From: Pseudomonadota bacterium
GTDB taxonomy: Bacteria; Desulfobacterota; Syntrophia; Syntrophales; JADFWA01
Assembly: GCA_030610915.1 (NCBI GenBank)
Contig: JAUWQS010000098.1
Span: 1-6,362 of the forward strand
Direction: 5' to 3'
Length of the DNA stretch: 6,362 nucleotides
The first letter of the stretch is position 1; every line of letters begins with the position of its first letter. Under the pieces are notes generated by a model that was not told the DNA's origin, made no database searches, and saw nothing but the letters and a program-made list of their open reading frames with translations. Position numbers and translations under genes: made by a program. Below, in pieces: positions 1 through 5,568 of the stretch.

Positions 1-1
1 C

Positions 2-214
2 GTTCCAAAGGCAGTAAATATTCCACGTGGCCTTCTGGAATTTAAAGCAACAAAAAAGATTCCCAATAAAAATGCATTCATAGTTTGCTATTGCAAGTCA
101 GGTGGCCGTTCATGTCTTTGCACTTGTACATTAGGAAAAATTGGATATAAAAATGTGAAAAGCGTGGCCGGCGGTTGGAAGGCCTGGGTAAAAGCCGGTT
201 ATCCCATAGAATAG
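2..214 (+). CDS. Rhodanese-like domain protein, C-terminal part (5' end outside window)
   Basis: The open frame from base 2 to the TAG at 212-214 encodes the last 70 residues of a rhodanese (sulfurtransferase) domain. The active-site loop reads CKSGGRS, with the catalytic-type Cys encoded at 92-94 and the loop Arg at 107-109. Before it comes a VPKAVNIPRG stretch (the family's 'GHIPGAINIP' region), and after it GYKNVKSVAGGWKAWVKAGYPIE, the usual rhodanese end ('GGxxAWxxAGxP'). Such domains carry a persulfide on the Cys and move sulfur to acceptors such as cyanide, thioredoxin or thiolated biomolecules; the real substrate cannot be told from here. Extra Cys residues surround the loop (CYC before, CLCTC after), which is unusual and might affect redox behaviour. 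The start, any signal peptide and any second domain lie outside the window. It is a separate unit from the downstream translation operon. Confidence 0.88.
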   Translation, partial: VPKAVNIPRGLLEFKATKKIPNKNAFIVCYCKSGGRSCLCTCTLGKIGYKNVKSVAGGWKAWVKAGYPIE

Positions 215-255
215 AAACAGTCATTATTGAGAAGCTTCTAAAAACAGACCTCGTT

Positions 256-295
256 AAATAGTCGAGTAGTCGACTATTCGACTATTCGACTATTT
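256..295. repeat. Short tandem array of CGACTATT with an inverted copy
   Basis: The 8-mer CGACTATT occurs three times head to tail at 271-278, 279-286 and 287-294. Just upstream, AAATAGTCGA (256-265) is the exact reverse complement of TCGACTATTT (286-295), and its 9-base core also pairs with 270-278. The RNA could therefore form alternative 9-10 bp hairpins. It lies 42 bases after the rhodanese stop, where a terminator would be expected, but no T-run follows the stem, so an intrinsic terminator is not supported. Confidence 0.75.
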
Positions 296-321
296 GCGGT
301 GGATTTGGGATGAGTTTTGTC

Positions 322-350
322 TTGACGTTGGAGCAGTTTATTGTTAGACA
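322..350 (+). promoter_or_regulatory. Probable sigma-70-type promoter for tRNA-Val
   Basis: TTGACG at 322-327 matches the -35 consensus at five of six bases. After a 17-base spacer, TAGACA at 345-350 is a weak -10 box, helped by TG one base upstream (342-343, the extended -10 pattern). Transcription would begin near 357, about 10 bases before the mature tRNA 5' end. Spacing and position are right for a stable RNA promoter, but the -10 match is only moderate. Confidence 0.5.
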
Positions 351-367
351 GCATCGGGGTTGGATAC

Positions 368-442
368 AGGCACGTAGCTCAGGGGGAGAGCATCACCTTG
401 ACACGGTGGGGGTCCAGGGTTCAAATCCCTGCGTGCCTACCA
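368..442 (+). tRNA. tRNA-Val, anticodon GAC, CCA encoded
   Basis: A full cloverleaf can be drawn. The acceptor stem pairs AGGCACG (368-374) with CGTGCCT (432-438), all seven pairs perfect. T8 and A9 follow. The D arm is GCTC / GAGC with loop AGGGGGA. The anticodon stem is TCACC / GGTGG, with one T-G pair at its base, around the loop TTGACAC. Anticodon GAC at 400-402 reads valine codons GUC and GUU. A five-base variable region (410-414) leads to the T arm, CAGGG / CCCTG with loop TTCAAAT. Discriminator A439 precedes a genomically encoded CCA at 440-442. No other tRNA adjoins it. It is unclear whether its transcript continues into thrS; no terminator is evident after it. Confidence 0.97.
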
Positions 443-445
443 TTC

Positions 446-482
446 TTTAGTCCCTTAGTCGTGAAATTCGTGTAAAAATGGC
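446..482 (+). repeat. Diverged 37-bp direct repeat, copy 1
   Basis: This copy begins TTTAGTCC and ends AAAAATGGC. It aligns without gaps to 651-687 with 31 of 37 bases identical, 205 bases apart. The scattered changes suggest an old duplication or two members of a dispersed family. It starts four bases after the tRNA end. Confidence 0.7.
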
Positions 483-514
483 AAAAGAATTTAGTTGTAA
501 GTTGCGGTTTGTAG

Positions 515-535
515 GGGACGTTCCCAGAACGGCCC
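515..535. repeat. Small hairpin
   Basis: GGG-A-CGTTC, loop CCA, GAACG-G-CCC gives eight base pairs broken by one A/G mismatch. No T-run follows. It is probably part of a small repeat element; no function is assigned. Confidence 0.4.
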
Positions 536-551
536 GTGCTATTCGGCTTTC

Positions 552-566
552 AACCTGAGTAGTTAC
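552..566 (-). repeat. GTAACTRCTCAGGTT motif, inverted copy
   Basis: AACCTGAGTAGTTAC is the reverse complement of GTAACTACTCAGGTT. It matches the + strand copy at 759-773 at 14 of 15 positions, the two facing away from each other across 192 bases. Related copies lie in the pheS-pheT gap at 5093-5104, 5570-5581 and 5592-5602. Confidence 0.7.
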
Positions 567-570
567 ACAC

Positions 571-588
571 GGACAAATGAGTTTGTCC
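571..588. repeat. Perfect 7-bp hairpin with tetraloop
   Basis: GGACAAA (571-577), loop TGAG, TTTGTCC (582-588) pair perfectly. The bases after it (ATGCC) are not a T-run, so it is not an intrinsic terminator. It lies five bases after the 552-566 motif. Confidence 0.5.
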
Positions 589-650
589 ATGCCACCCGCC
601 CACCTTTGAGTTTTGAGCTTTTCCGGGTTAGGTTGCTTAGTCTGAAGGTA

Positions 651-687
651 TTTAGTCCATTAGTTGTAAAGTTCTTGCAAAAATGGC
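651..687 (+). repeat. Diverged 37-bp direct repeat, copy 2
   Basis: This is the second copy of the 446-482 repeat (31 of 37 identical). It lies 13 bases before the long palindrome at 701-750. Confidence 0.7.
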
Positions 688-700
688 TTCGGCATGAAAC

Positions 701-750
701 TTTGCTCTTCGACAAGCTCAGGACGCGCCCTGAGCTTGTCGAAGGGCAAA
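701..750. repeat. Long palindromic repeat with CTTCGACAAGCTCAGG arms
   Basis: Arms 701-722 and 729-750 are 22 bases each and complementary except for one position (A-C where G-C would fit), around a six-base loop (723-728). The arm core CTTCGACAAGCTCAGG is, from memory, a widespread intergenic palindrome in many bacterial genomes, similar in style to REP elements. It sits 79 bases before the thrS start. A transcript would fold into a very stable hairpin that could pause polymerase or shield RNA, but no T-run follows. Confidence 0.85.
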
Positions 751-758
751 GGAAAATC

Positions 759-773
759 GTAACTGCTCAGGTT
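759..773 (+). repeat. GTAACTRCTCAGGTT motif, direct copy
   Basis: GTAACTGCTCAGGTT here pairs with the inverted copy at 552-566 (one mismatch). It lies eight bases after the palindrome, so the two motif copies bracket repeat copy 2 and the palindrome. Confidence 0.7.
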
Positions 774-828
774 CACAGTTCAGTGGTTAGAAAACGATCA
801 ACCTTGAACCTTAGAATTGTGTTTTGTT

Positions 829-2745
829 ATGAGAGAAATTAAGATCAGCCTGCCTGATGGTTCTGCGGTATCATACCCGAAAGGGGTTACTGTCAGAGAA
901 GTAATCGCGTCGTGGAGAGACAATTTGCTTATTTCCGCGGTGGCGGCGAAGATCGACGGGGCGCTCGTTGATTTAAGCTCTTCCGTTAAGGAGGATTCTT
1001 CACTGAGAGTTGTTGATATCAACTCGAAAGAGGGTTTGGAGATACTCAGACACAGCATATCCCATGTGATGGCCCAGGCTGTGAAGGGCATTTTTGACGA
1101 CGTTAAGGTAAGCATTGGACCTGCCATCGCCGATGGTTTTTACTATGATTTTGAATACGCTAAATCCTTTACACCGGAAGATCTCGGTAAAATTGAAAAA
1201 GGAATGAATAAGATAATATCTGCCGATTATCCTTTCGAGCGCAAAGATGTCTCGAAGGAAGAGGCTATTTCCATATTCAAGGAAATGGGTGAGACATACA
1301 AGGTTGAGTTGCTGAACGATATGTCTCAGGATGTTAAATGTGTAAGTCTTTACAGTCAGGAAGGATTTACTGATCTGTGCCGCGGGCCGCATATACCGTC
1401 CACAGGTGTGATCAAAGCGTTTAAACTCACGAGTATTGCGGGAGCTTACTGGCGCGGAGATGAGAGAAACAAGATGCTTCAACGCATCTACGGCACAGGC
1501 TTTGCCAACAAGAGAGACCTTGATGCGCATCTTTTAATGATTGAAGAGGCAAAGAAGAGGGATCACCGAAAGTTGGGGAGAGAACTTGATCTTTTTCAGA
1601 TAAATGAAGAGGCTGGACCCGGTCTTATCATATATCATCCGAAGGGCGCCATTTTGAGGACTATTATTGAGGATTGGGAGAAGAAAGAGCACCTTAAGCG
1701 CGGCTACGATATGGTTATAGGACCTCAGATATTGAAGGATGATCTCTGGAAGAAATCTGGGCACTTTGACCATTACCGGGAGAGCATGTATTTTACCGAA
1801 GTTGAGGGCCGGACCTATGGTATAAAGCCGATGAACTGCCTTGCCCACATGCTGATATACAAGTCCAGGATAAGAAGCTACAGGGATCTTCCCATCAGAT
1901 ACTTTGAACTCGGCACCGTTCACAGACATGAGAAGACAGGTGTGCTGCACGGCTTGATGAGGGCCCGCCAGTTTACTCAGGATGATGCGCATATATTGTG
2001 CACGCCACAGCAGCTTAACTCTGAAATCAAGGCGATTGCCGATTTTGTCGATTATGCGATGGGTATTTTTGGTTTTGAATATGAGGTGGAACTCAGCACA
2101 AGACCGGAGGACTCAATAGGTTCCGATGAGGATTGGGAACTGGCTGTCTCGGCGCTTGAGCAAGCGCTTAAGGATAAAAATATCTCTTATGATATCAACG
2201 AAGGAGAAGGCGCTTTTTATGGGCCGAAGATAGATTTCAAGCTTAAGGATGCCCTGAAACGAAGTTGGCAGTGTGCGACAATACAGTGTGATTTTACGTT
2301 GCCTGAAAGGTTTGATCTCAGCTATGTCGGGCCTGATGGAGAAAAGCACAGGCCTGTTATGCTGCACAGGGTTATTCTGGGCGCTATTGAAAGGTTTATG
2401 GGGGTGTTGATCGAGCATTACGCCGGGGCATTCCCCGTCTGGCTGTCTCCGGTGCAGGCGGTTCTGCTCACGGTGACAGAAAAACAGATACCTTACGGCG
2501 AAGAAGTTTACAGTCAACTAATTGATGCGGATATAAGGGTGAAAAAAGATTTTAGAAACGAGAAACTGGGATACAAGATAAGAGAAGCACAGACGCAGAA
2601 AAATCCTTATATGCTGGTGATCGGTGACAGAGAAGTCGATTCTAAAAGTGTCTCTCCGAGGCGGAGGGATGGGAAGAATCTAAGATCGATGAGTGTGGAT
2701 GATTTTGTTTTGCTGGTTAGAGAAAAATGTAGTAAGTATCAATGA
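829..2745 (+). CDS. thrS: Threonyl-tRNA synthetase
   Basis: This enzyme joins threonine to tRNA-Thr in the cytoplasm using ATP, and its editing domain removes mischarged serine. The 638-residue length is normal. Domains in order are TGS (about 1-60, with SLPDGS), editing/SAD domain (HSISH at 75-79, CRGPH at 184-188), class II catalytic core, and C-terminal anticodon-binding domain (from about 535). The three zinc ligands are visible as Cys337, His388 and His513. Motif 2 lies in [17 protein letters not shown] (from 359) and motif 3 follows [11 protein letters not shown] (from 513). ATG at 829 is preferred because [12 protein letters not shown] matches the family's N-terminus; an in-frame TTG at 817 would add four residues. 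Neither has a clear Shine-Dalgarno site, in contrast with infC. It heads the cluster, 93 bases before infC. Confidence 0.97.
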   Translation: MREIKISLPDGSAVSYPKGVTVREVIASWRDNLLISAVAAKIDGALVDLSSSVKEDSSLRVVDINSKEGLEILRHSISHVMAQAVKGIFDDVKVSIGPAIADGFYYDFEYAKSFTPEDLGKIEKGMNKIISADYPFERKDVSKEEAISIFKEMGETYKVELLNDMSQDVKCVSLYSQEGFTDLCRGPHIPSTGVIKAFKLTSIAGAYWRGDERNKMLQRIYGTGFANKRDLDAHLLMIEEAKKRDHRKLGRELDLFQINEEAGPGLIIYHPKGAILRTIIEDWEKKEHLKRGYDMVIGPQILKDDLWKKSGHFDHYRESMYFTEVEGRTYGIKPMNCLAHMLIYKSRIRSYRDLPIRYFELGTVHRHEKTGVLHGLMRARQFTQDDAHILCTPQQLNSEIKAIADFVDYAMGIFGFEYEVELSTRPEDSIGSDEDWELAVSALEQALKDKNISYDINEGEGAFYGPKIDFKLKDALKRSWQCATIQCDFTLPERFDLSYVGPDGEKHRPVMLHRVILGAIERFMGVLIEHYAGAFPVWLSPVQAVLLTVTEKQIPYGEEVYSQLIDADIRVKKDFRNEKLGYKIREAQTQKNPYMLVIGDREVDSKSVSPRRRDGKNLRSMSVDDFVLLVREKCSKYQ

Positions 2746-2751
2746 TATATT

Positions 2752-2808
2752 AAATATTAAAATGAGAAATGAGAAATTAATTATTTGTAATTTTCTATTT
2801 TGATATTT
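2752..2808. repeat. AT-rich inverted repeat between thrS and infC
   Basis: AAATATTAAAAT (2752-2763) pairs with ATTTTGATATTT (2797-2808) through 11 Watson-Crick pairs and one T-G. After a bulged G the stem goes on with AGAAA (2765-2769) and TTTCT (2792-2796), giving 17 pairs. It begins six bases after the thrS stop and ends 18 bases before the infC Shine-Dalgarno site. It resembles small dispersed AT-rich elements and is not terminator-like, since the stem lacks G-C pairs. Confidence 0.65.
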
Positions 2809-2826
2809 TAATTAATGGTGTCCAAC

Positions 2827-2832
2827 AGGAGG
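2827..2832 (+). promoter_or_regulatory. Shine-Dalgarno site that fixes the infC start
   Basis: AGGAGG, extended to AGGAGGTGA (2827-2835), is a perfect anti-16S match. The TGA at 2833-2835 is a stop in the infC frame, so translation must begin after it. Six bases separate AGGAGG from ATA at 2839, which is ideal spacing. No ATG, GTG or TTG lies at that place. Confidence 0.9.
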
Positions 2833-2838
2833 TGACTT

Positions 2839-3363
2839 ATAGCTAAGAACTTCAGAATAAACAGGGGTATCAAATCTGATTCTGTGAGAGTTATTGGTGT
2901 CGAGGGTGATCAGCTCGGTATATTGACTTTGACGGATGCCATTGAGGAGGCCGGAAAGTCAGGCCTCGATCTGGTGGAAGTGGCTCCCGGTTCTTCGCCG
3001 CCTGTATGCCGGATTATGGATTACGGAAAGTACCTGTATAAACGAAGCAAGAAGCTCCAGGAGGCGAAGAAAGGAGCGATCTCTGTCCAATTGAAAGAGG
3101 TGAGGATAAGACCTAAGATCGAGGAACACGATATGCAGTTTAAATTTCGCCAGGTGCAGAAATTTCTCGATCAGAGCAATAAGGTCAAGATAACTATGAT
3201 ATTCAGGGGGAGAGAAATGAGACATACCGATATCGGAAAGAATATCATGGATGAGATAAAGAGCAGGTTGGGAGATACGTGTGTTATTGATGTGTCTCCA
3301 AGACTTGAGGGGAGAAATATGGTAATGATTGTGTCTCCGAAAAAAAATAGAACAGGAGATTGA
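2839..3363 (+). CDS. infC: Translation initiation factor IF-3, non-canonical ATA start
   Basis: IF-3 binds the 30S subunit, prevents early 50S joining and checks the start codon-initiator tRNA pairing. From ATA the product has 174 residues, normal for the family, beginning (M)AKNFRINRGIKSDSVRVIG, which matches the conserved IF-3 N-terminus. The N-terminal domain runs to about residue 75 and includes LDLVEVAPGSSPPVCRIMDYGKYLY; a basic linker (KRSKKLQEAKKG) leads to the C-terminal domain with EVRIRPKIEEHDMQFK and KITMIFRGREMRHTD. Starting at GTG 2884 would remove 15 conserved residues and has no suitable ribosome site, so it is rejected. A rare AUU, AUC or AUA start is typical of infC and lets IF-3 repress its own synthesis by discriminating against the codon; that this occurs here is inference. 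It is followed by a 131-base structured gap before rpmI. Confidence 0.95.
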   Translation: MAKNFRINRGIKSDSVRVIGVEGDQLGILTLTDAIEEAGKSGLDLVEVAPGSSPPVCRIMDYGKYLYKRSKKLQEAKKGAISVQLKEVRIRPKIEEHDMQFKFRQVQKFLDQSNKVKITMIFRGREMRHTDIGKNIMDEIKSRLGDTCVIDVSPRLEGRNMVMIVSPKKNRTGD

Positions 3364-3370
3364 TGACTGC

Positions 3371-3459
3371 TTAGGTAGAAGGTAGAAGGTGGAAGGTAGG
3401 GGCGAAAGATTTTTCGCCCGTACTAATTAATATTCCTTCAGCCTAAAAGCCTTCCGCCT
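3371..3459 (+). promoter_or_regulatory. Structured infC-rpmI spacer, possible translational control element or repeat
   Basis: An inner hairpin pairs GGGCGAAA (3400-3407) with TTTCGCCC (3412-3419), perfect. Outside it, AGGTGGAAGGT (3387-3397) pairs with GCCTTCCGCCT (3449-3459) in 11 pairs, two of them G-T. In addition TTAGGTAGAAGG (3371-3382) can pair with CCTTCAGCCTAA (3435-3446) at 10 of 12 positions. The outer pairings are interleaved, so they make either a pseudoknot or two alternative folds. In E. coli, L20 represses rpmI through a pseudoknot upstream of it, so a similar role is conceivable. Equally, the purine-rich AGAAGGT repeats and their complement may be an inserted mini-repeat. Rpm I's ribosome site (3483-3490) lies beyond the structure. 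Confidence 0.4.
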
Positions 3460-3494
3460 GACTAGTTGAAAATGAGTAAAGAGAGGGTGGTTTT

Positions 3495-3692
3495 ATGCCG
3501 AAGTTGAAGACACACAGAGGAGCGGCTAAGAGGTTTGGCGTGACTGGAACAGGAAAGATAAAGAGGAACAAGGCCTTTGCCAGCCATATCCTTACTAAAA
3601 AAACATCTAAGAAAAAGAGAGGCTTGCGGAGATCTGTAGTTATGGATAAGACGAACGCGAAGGTGATTAAGAAGTTAATTCCTTATGTATAA
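3495..3692 (+). CDS. rpmI: 50S ribosomal protein L35
   Basis: This 65-residue, strongly basic protein is bL35 of the large ribosomal subunit. The start [20 protein letters not shown] and the lysine/arginine-rich middle ([12 protein letters not shown]) are diagnostic, and the length is the usual one. GAGGG at 3483-3487, seven bases before ATG, serves as ribosome site. It lies 26 bases before rplT, and in known systems L35 and L20 are made together under L20 control. Nothing is missing or odd in the protein. Confidence 0.97.
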   Translation: MPKLKTHRGAAKRFGVTGTGKIKRNKAFASHILTKKTSKKKRGLRRSVVMDKTNAKVIKKLIPYV

Positions 3693-3718
3693 TCGTCAAG
3701 GTTAGGAGATATATAGAA

Positions 3719-4078
3719 ATGCCAAGAGTGAAGAGAAGCATAGGCGCGAAAAAAAAGAGAAGGAAGATCCTTAAACTGGCAAAGGGGTATTTCGGGGCAA
3801 GGAGCAGATTGTACAGGACTGCTACAGAAGCCGTTGACAGAGCAATGAAGTACGCCTACAGGGATAGGAGGACAAGGAAAAGAGATTTCAGGAGGCTGTG
3901 GATAATCAGGATAAATGCGGCTGCCCGAATGAATAATGTTACGTACAGCAGACTGATTGACGGTATGAAAAAGGCGGGGGTGGAGATAGACAGAAAAATC
4001 CTTGCTGACCTTGCAGTTAATGATCCCCTGGGATTTTCAAAGGTTGTCGGTGTTGCTATGGGTGAGCAGGCAGCATGA
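3719..4078 (+). CDS. rplT: 50S ribosomal protein L20
   Basis: bL20 binds 23S rRNA early in 50S assembly. The 119 residues match the family length. The N-terminal half is a long, highly basic helix region ([21 protein letters not shown], then [17 protein letters not shown] around 45-62), and the C-terminal globular part holds [17 protein letters not shown] and the '[13 protein letters not shown]' segment. TTAGGAGA (3702-3709) precedes the ATG by about 9-10 bases. In E. coli and Bacillus L20 is the repressor of its own operon. Its stop overlaps the pheS start in ATGA (4075-4078), suggesting translational coupling to pheS. Confidence 0.97.
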   Translation: MPRVKRSIGAKKKRRKILKLAKGYFGARSRLYRTATEAVDRAMKYAYRDRRTRKRDFRRLWIIRINAAARMNNVTYSRLIDGMKKAGVEIDRKILADLAVNDPLGFSKVVGVAMGEQAA

Positions 4079-5091
4079 AAGAAAGCCTTGTGAAATTTCA
4101 GCGGGATGCAGAGTCTGAATTGAATTCCGCAGGAAGCAGAGATGAACTCCTTACGATACGAACAAAATATCTGGGCAGAAAAGGACTTCTTACAACGCTT
4201 CTTCGCAAAATAGGAAGTGTGCCACCTGAGCAGCGGCCGCTGTTGGGGAGACTTTCCAATGAGATAAAGCAAGTTCTCTCCGTAAAGCTTGAAAACGCCC
4301 TGGAGGAGATTGCTTATAGGGAAAAAGATGAGGCATTCCTGCGCGAAAAGATCGATGTTACTCTTCCCGGCAGGGGGGTGGGACATGGGAGAATTCACCC
4401 TATAGTTCAGATGTCTCGCGAGATATGTGAGGTTTTTTCGGGGCTTGGTTTTTCTGTGGTGAAGGGTCCTGAAGTAGAGCTTTCCTATTATAATTTTGAA
4501 GCTCTTAATATCCCCGAAGGTCATCCCGCCAGAGATATACAGGATACATTTTATGTGGAGGACAATATTGTTCTTCGCACCCACACATCTCCCGTACAGA
4601 TAAGGATTATGGAAAAGCAACGGCCCCCTGTTAGGATTGTGTCGCCAGGGAAGGTCTACCGACCCGATTCAGACATATCCCATACCCCTATGTTTCATCA
4701 GATTGAGGGTCTACTGGTTGATAAAGATATTACCTTTGGCGACCTTAAGGGCGTTTTGACATACCTTCTGCAACAAGTCTTTGGCGAAGGGACTGCTCTG
4801 AGATTTCGTCCAAGTTTCTTTCCATTCACGGAACCCAGCGCCGAAATTGATATTCAATGTATTATCTGCGGCGGGGCCGGATGCAGTGTATGTGGCCGTA
4901 GCGGTTGGATTGAGATCCTTGGGGCGGGCATGGTTGATCCTGAGGTCTTCAAAGCGGTGGACTATGACCCTGAAGAGGTATCAGGCTTTGCCTTCGGTCT
5001 CGGTGTTGAGAGAATTGCCATGCTCAAATATGGTATATCGGATATTAGACTGTTTTATGAGAATGATCAAAGGTTTCTGGAACAGTTTTAA
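4075..5091 (+). CDS. pheS: Phenylalanyl-tRNA synthetase alpha subunit
   Basis: The alpha subunit holds the catalytic centre of the alpha2-beta2 enzyme that charges tRNA-Phe. Its 338 residues are of normal length. An N-terminal coiled-coil arm (about 1-90) is followed by the class II core: the [16 protein letters not shown] segment, RTHTS at 168-172, motif 2 in [18 protein letters not shown] (195-212), the [16 protein letters not shown] phenylalanine-pocket region, and motif 3 in [14 protein letters not shown] (307-320). Four cysteines (262, 265, 270, 273) form a CxxC-x4-CxxC pattern seen in many bacterial PheS; zinc binding is possible but not shown. The ATG lies in the rplT stop with only a weak ribosome site (GAGCAGG), so coupling to rplT is likely. 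Unlike the usual arrangement, pheT does not follow at once but after 526 bases of repeats. Confidence 0.97.
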   Translation: MKESLVKFQRDAESELNSAGSRDELLTIRTKYLGRKGLLTTLLRKIGSVPPEQRPLLGRLSNEIKQVLSVKLENALEEIAYREKDEAFLREKIDVTLPGRGVGHGRIHPIVQMSREICEVFSGLGFSVVKGPEVELSYYNFEALNIPEGHPARDIQDTFYVEDNIVLRTHTSPVQIRIMEKQRPPVRIVSPGKVYRPDSDISHTPMFHQIEGLLVDKDITFGDLKGVLTYLLQQVFGEGTALRFRPSFFPFTEPSAEIDIQCIICGGAGCSVCGRSGWIEILGAGMVDPEVFKAVDYDPEEVSGFAFGLGVERIAMLKYGISDIRLFYENDQRFLEQF

Positions 5092-5092
5092 G

Positions 5093-5104
5093 GTAACTAC
5101 CCAG
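5093..5104 (+). repeat. GTAACTRCTCAG motif copy just after the pheS stop
   Basis: GTAACTACCCAG differs by one base from the GTAACTACTCAG consensus seen upstream of thrS. It starts two bases after the pheS stop and so marks the left edge of the repeat block, with the opposing copy TGAGCAGTTAC (5592-5602) at the right edge. Confidence 0.6.
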
Positions 5105-5105
5105 C

Positions 5106-5122
5106 CGCAGATTCACGCAGAT
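5106..5122 (+). repeat. CGCAGAT short direct repeat
   Basis: CGCAGAT occurs at 5106-5112 and 5116-5122, separated by TCA. The unit CCGCAGATTCACGCAGAT looks like a small dispersed intergenic repeat known to me from many bacterial genomes; that identity is from memory only. Confidence 0.5.
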
Positions 5123-5154
5123 AAGTTTAATGCTTTCGTAAAAAGTTCACATAG

Positions 5155-5251
5155 TGTCATTCTGAGGAGCCCTTCGCCCATGTCATTCTGAGGAGCGAAG
5201 CGACGAAGAATCTCAACGATATCAGATTCTTCGCTATCGCCCAGAATGACA
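5155..5251. repeat. TGTCATTCTGAGGAGC palindromic element with a partial tandem copy
   Basis: TGTCATTCTGAGGAGC occurs at 5155-5170 and again at 5181-5196. The second copy continues to GAAGAATCT (to 5213) and is answered by AGATTCTTCG (5224-5233) and CAGAATGACA (5242-5251), making a long imperfect hairpin whose outer and inner 10 base pairs are perfect. The first copy lacks its partner arm, so it looks like a truncated insertion next to a complete one. The sequence resembles a widespread intergenic palindrome, a judgment from memory. Confidence 0.8.
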
Positions 5252-5311
5252 AAGGAGTATTTTCCCGACTTCCAAGTAACTTACGCGAAATTGCACTCAA
5301 AAAGTGACTCC

Positions 5312-5334
5312 GTCGGGCGAGACGCCCGACCTAC
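5312..5334 (-). repeat. GTAGG-hairpin element, copy 1 (inverted)
   Basis: GTCGGGCG (5312-5319), loop AGA, CGCCCGAC (5323-5330) is a perfect 8-bp stem followed by CTAC. On the - strand it reads GTAGG then the stem, and matches the + strand copy at 5402-5424 at 18 of 23 positions. Four of the five differences fall in two base pairs of the stem and keep pairing intact. Confidence 0.8.
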
Positions 5335-5401
5335 TACGGGGGGGCAGAAGAACATTGCATCCCGCACCGCACAGGGTAGGCGTCTTTGCACCCAGGGAAT
5401 A

Positions 5402-5424
5402 GTAGGACAGGCGTCCCGCCTGTC
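5402..5424 (+). repeat. GTAGG-hairpin element, copy 2 (direct)
   Basis: GTAG followed by GACAGGCG (5406-5413), loop TCC, CGCCTGTC (5417-5424), a perfect 8-bp stem. It faces copy 1 (5312-5334) across 67 bases. The two stems differ at two pairs (T-A versus A-T, G-C versus A-T), so pairing rather than sequence seems kept. Confidence 0.8.
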
Positions 5425-5448
5425 TATAAAAATGAATGCAACCTGGCA

Positions 5449-5476
5449 TTAAAAGCAAGTTACTTTCCATTATAAT
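5449..5476 (+). promoter_or_regulatory. Possible promoter for pheT
   Basis: TATAAT at 5471-5476 is a perfect -10 box. TTAAAA at 5449-5454 is a weak -35 (four of six) at 16 bases spacing. An exact 7-base inverted repeat, GGCATTA (5445-5451) and TAATGCC (5473-5479), frames both boxes and could be an operator or chance. Transcription would start near 5483, about 135 bases before pheT. An own promoter would make sense given the separation from pheS. Confidence 0.35.
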
Positions 5477-5489
5477 GCCGACGTGCCTG

Positions 5490-5515
5490 CCTGTGCGTAC
5501 CAACACGCAGACAGG
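5490..5515. repeat. Hairpin within the pheT leader
   Basis: CCTG-TGCGT (5490-5498), six-base loop, ACGCA (5505-5509), bulged GA, CAGG (5512-5515) gives nine pairs. No T-run follows. It appears to be another small repeat element. Confidence 0.4.
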
Positions 5516-5568
5516 TCTGCATAGCGGAGCCTTTTACGAGACCATTAGGTTTAAATACAAAGAAATCA

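Larger units (their letters stand above)
443..828. other. Non-coding stretch between tRNA-Val and thrS, filled with repeats
   Basis: These 386 bases hold no convincing gene. They contain a diverged direct repeat (446-482 and 651-687), hairpins at 515-535 and 571-588, a long palindrome at 701-750, and inverted copies of a 15-base motif at 552-566 and 759-773, each listed separately. I found no good promoter for thrS and no T-box signature (no AGGGTGG-type motif and no following terminator). The stretch looks like a landing zone for dispersed mini-repeats. If thrS is read from the tRNA promoter, this would be its leader. Confidence 0.6.

Noticed and set aside
271..294. CRISPR-like array
   Set aside because: The units are only 8 bases with no spacers; it is a simple tandem repeat.
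256..295. Intrinsic terminator of the rhodanese gene
   Set aside because: A stem is possible, but GCGGT follows rather than a T-run.
443..828. T-box riboswitch before thrS
   Set aside because: No AGGGTGG-type T-box sequence, specifier stem or terminator/antiterminator pair was seen; the hairpins fit independent repeat elements better.
606..842. Open frame of 78 codons upstream of thrS
   Set aside because: It runs through the direct repeat and both arms of the 701-750 palindrome, overlaps the thrS start, lacks a ribosome site and resembles no family.
3856..4620. Long open frame of 254 codons on the - strand
   Set aside because: It lies opposite rplT and pheS, which are well-identified genes; its translation resembles nothing and has no gene-like context.
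5246..5452. Open frame of 68 codons in the pheS-pheT gap
   Set aside because: It starts inside one palindrome and crosses both GTAGG hairpins; its translation is repeat-derived.
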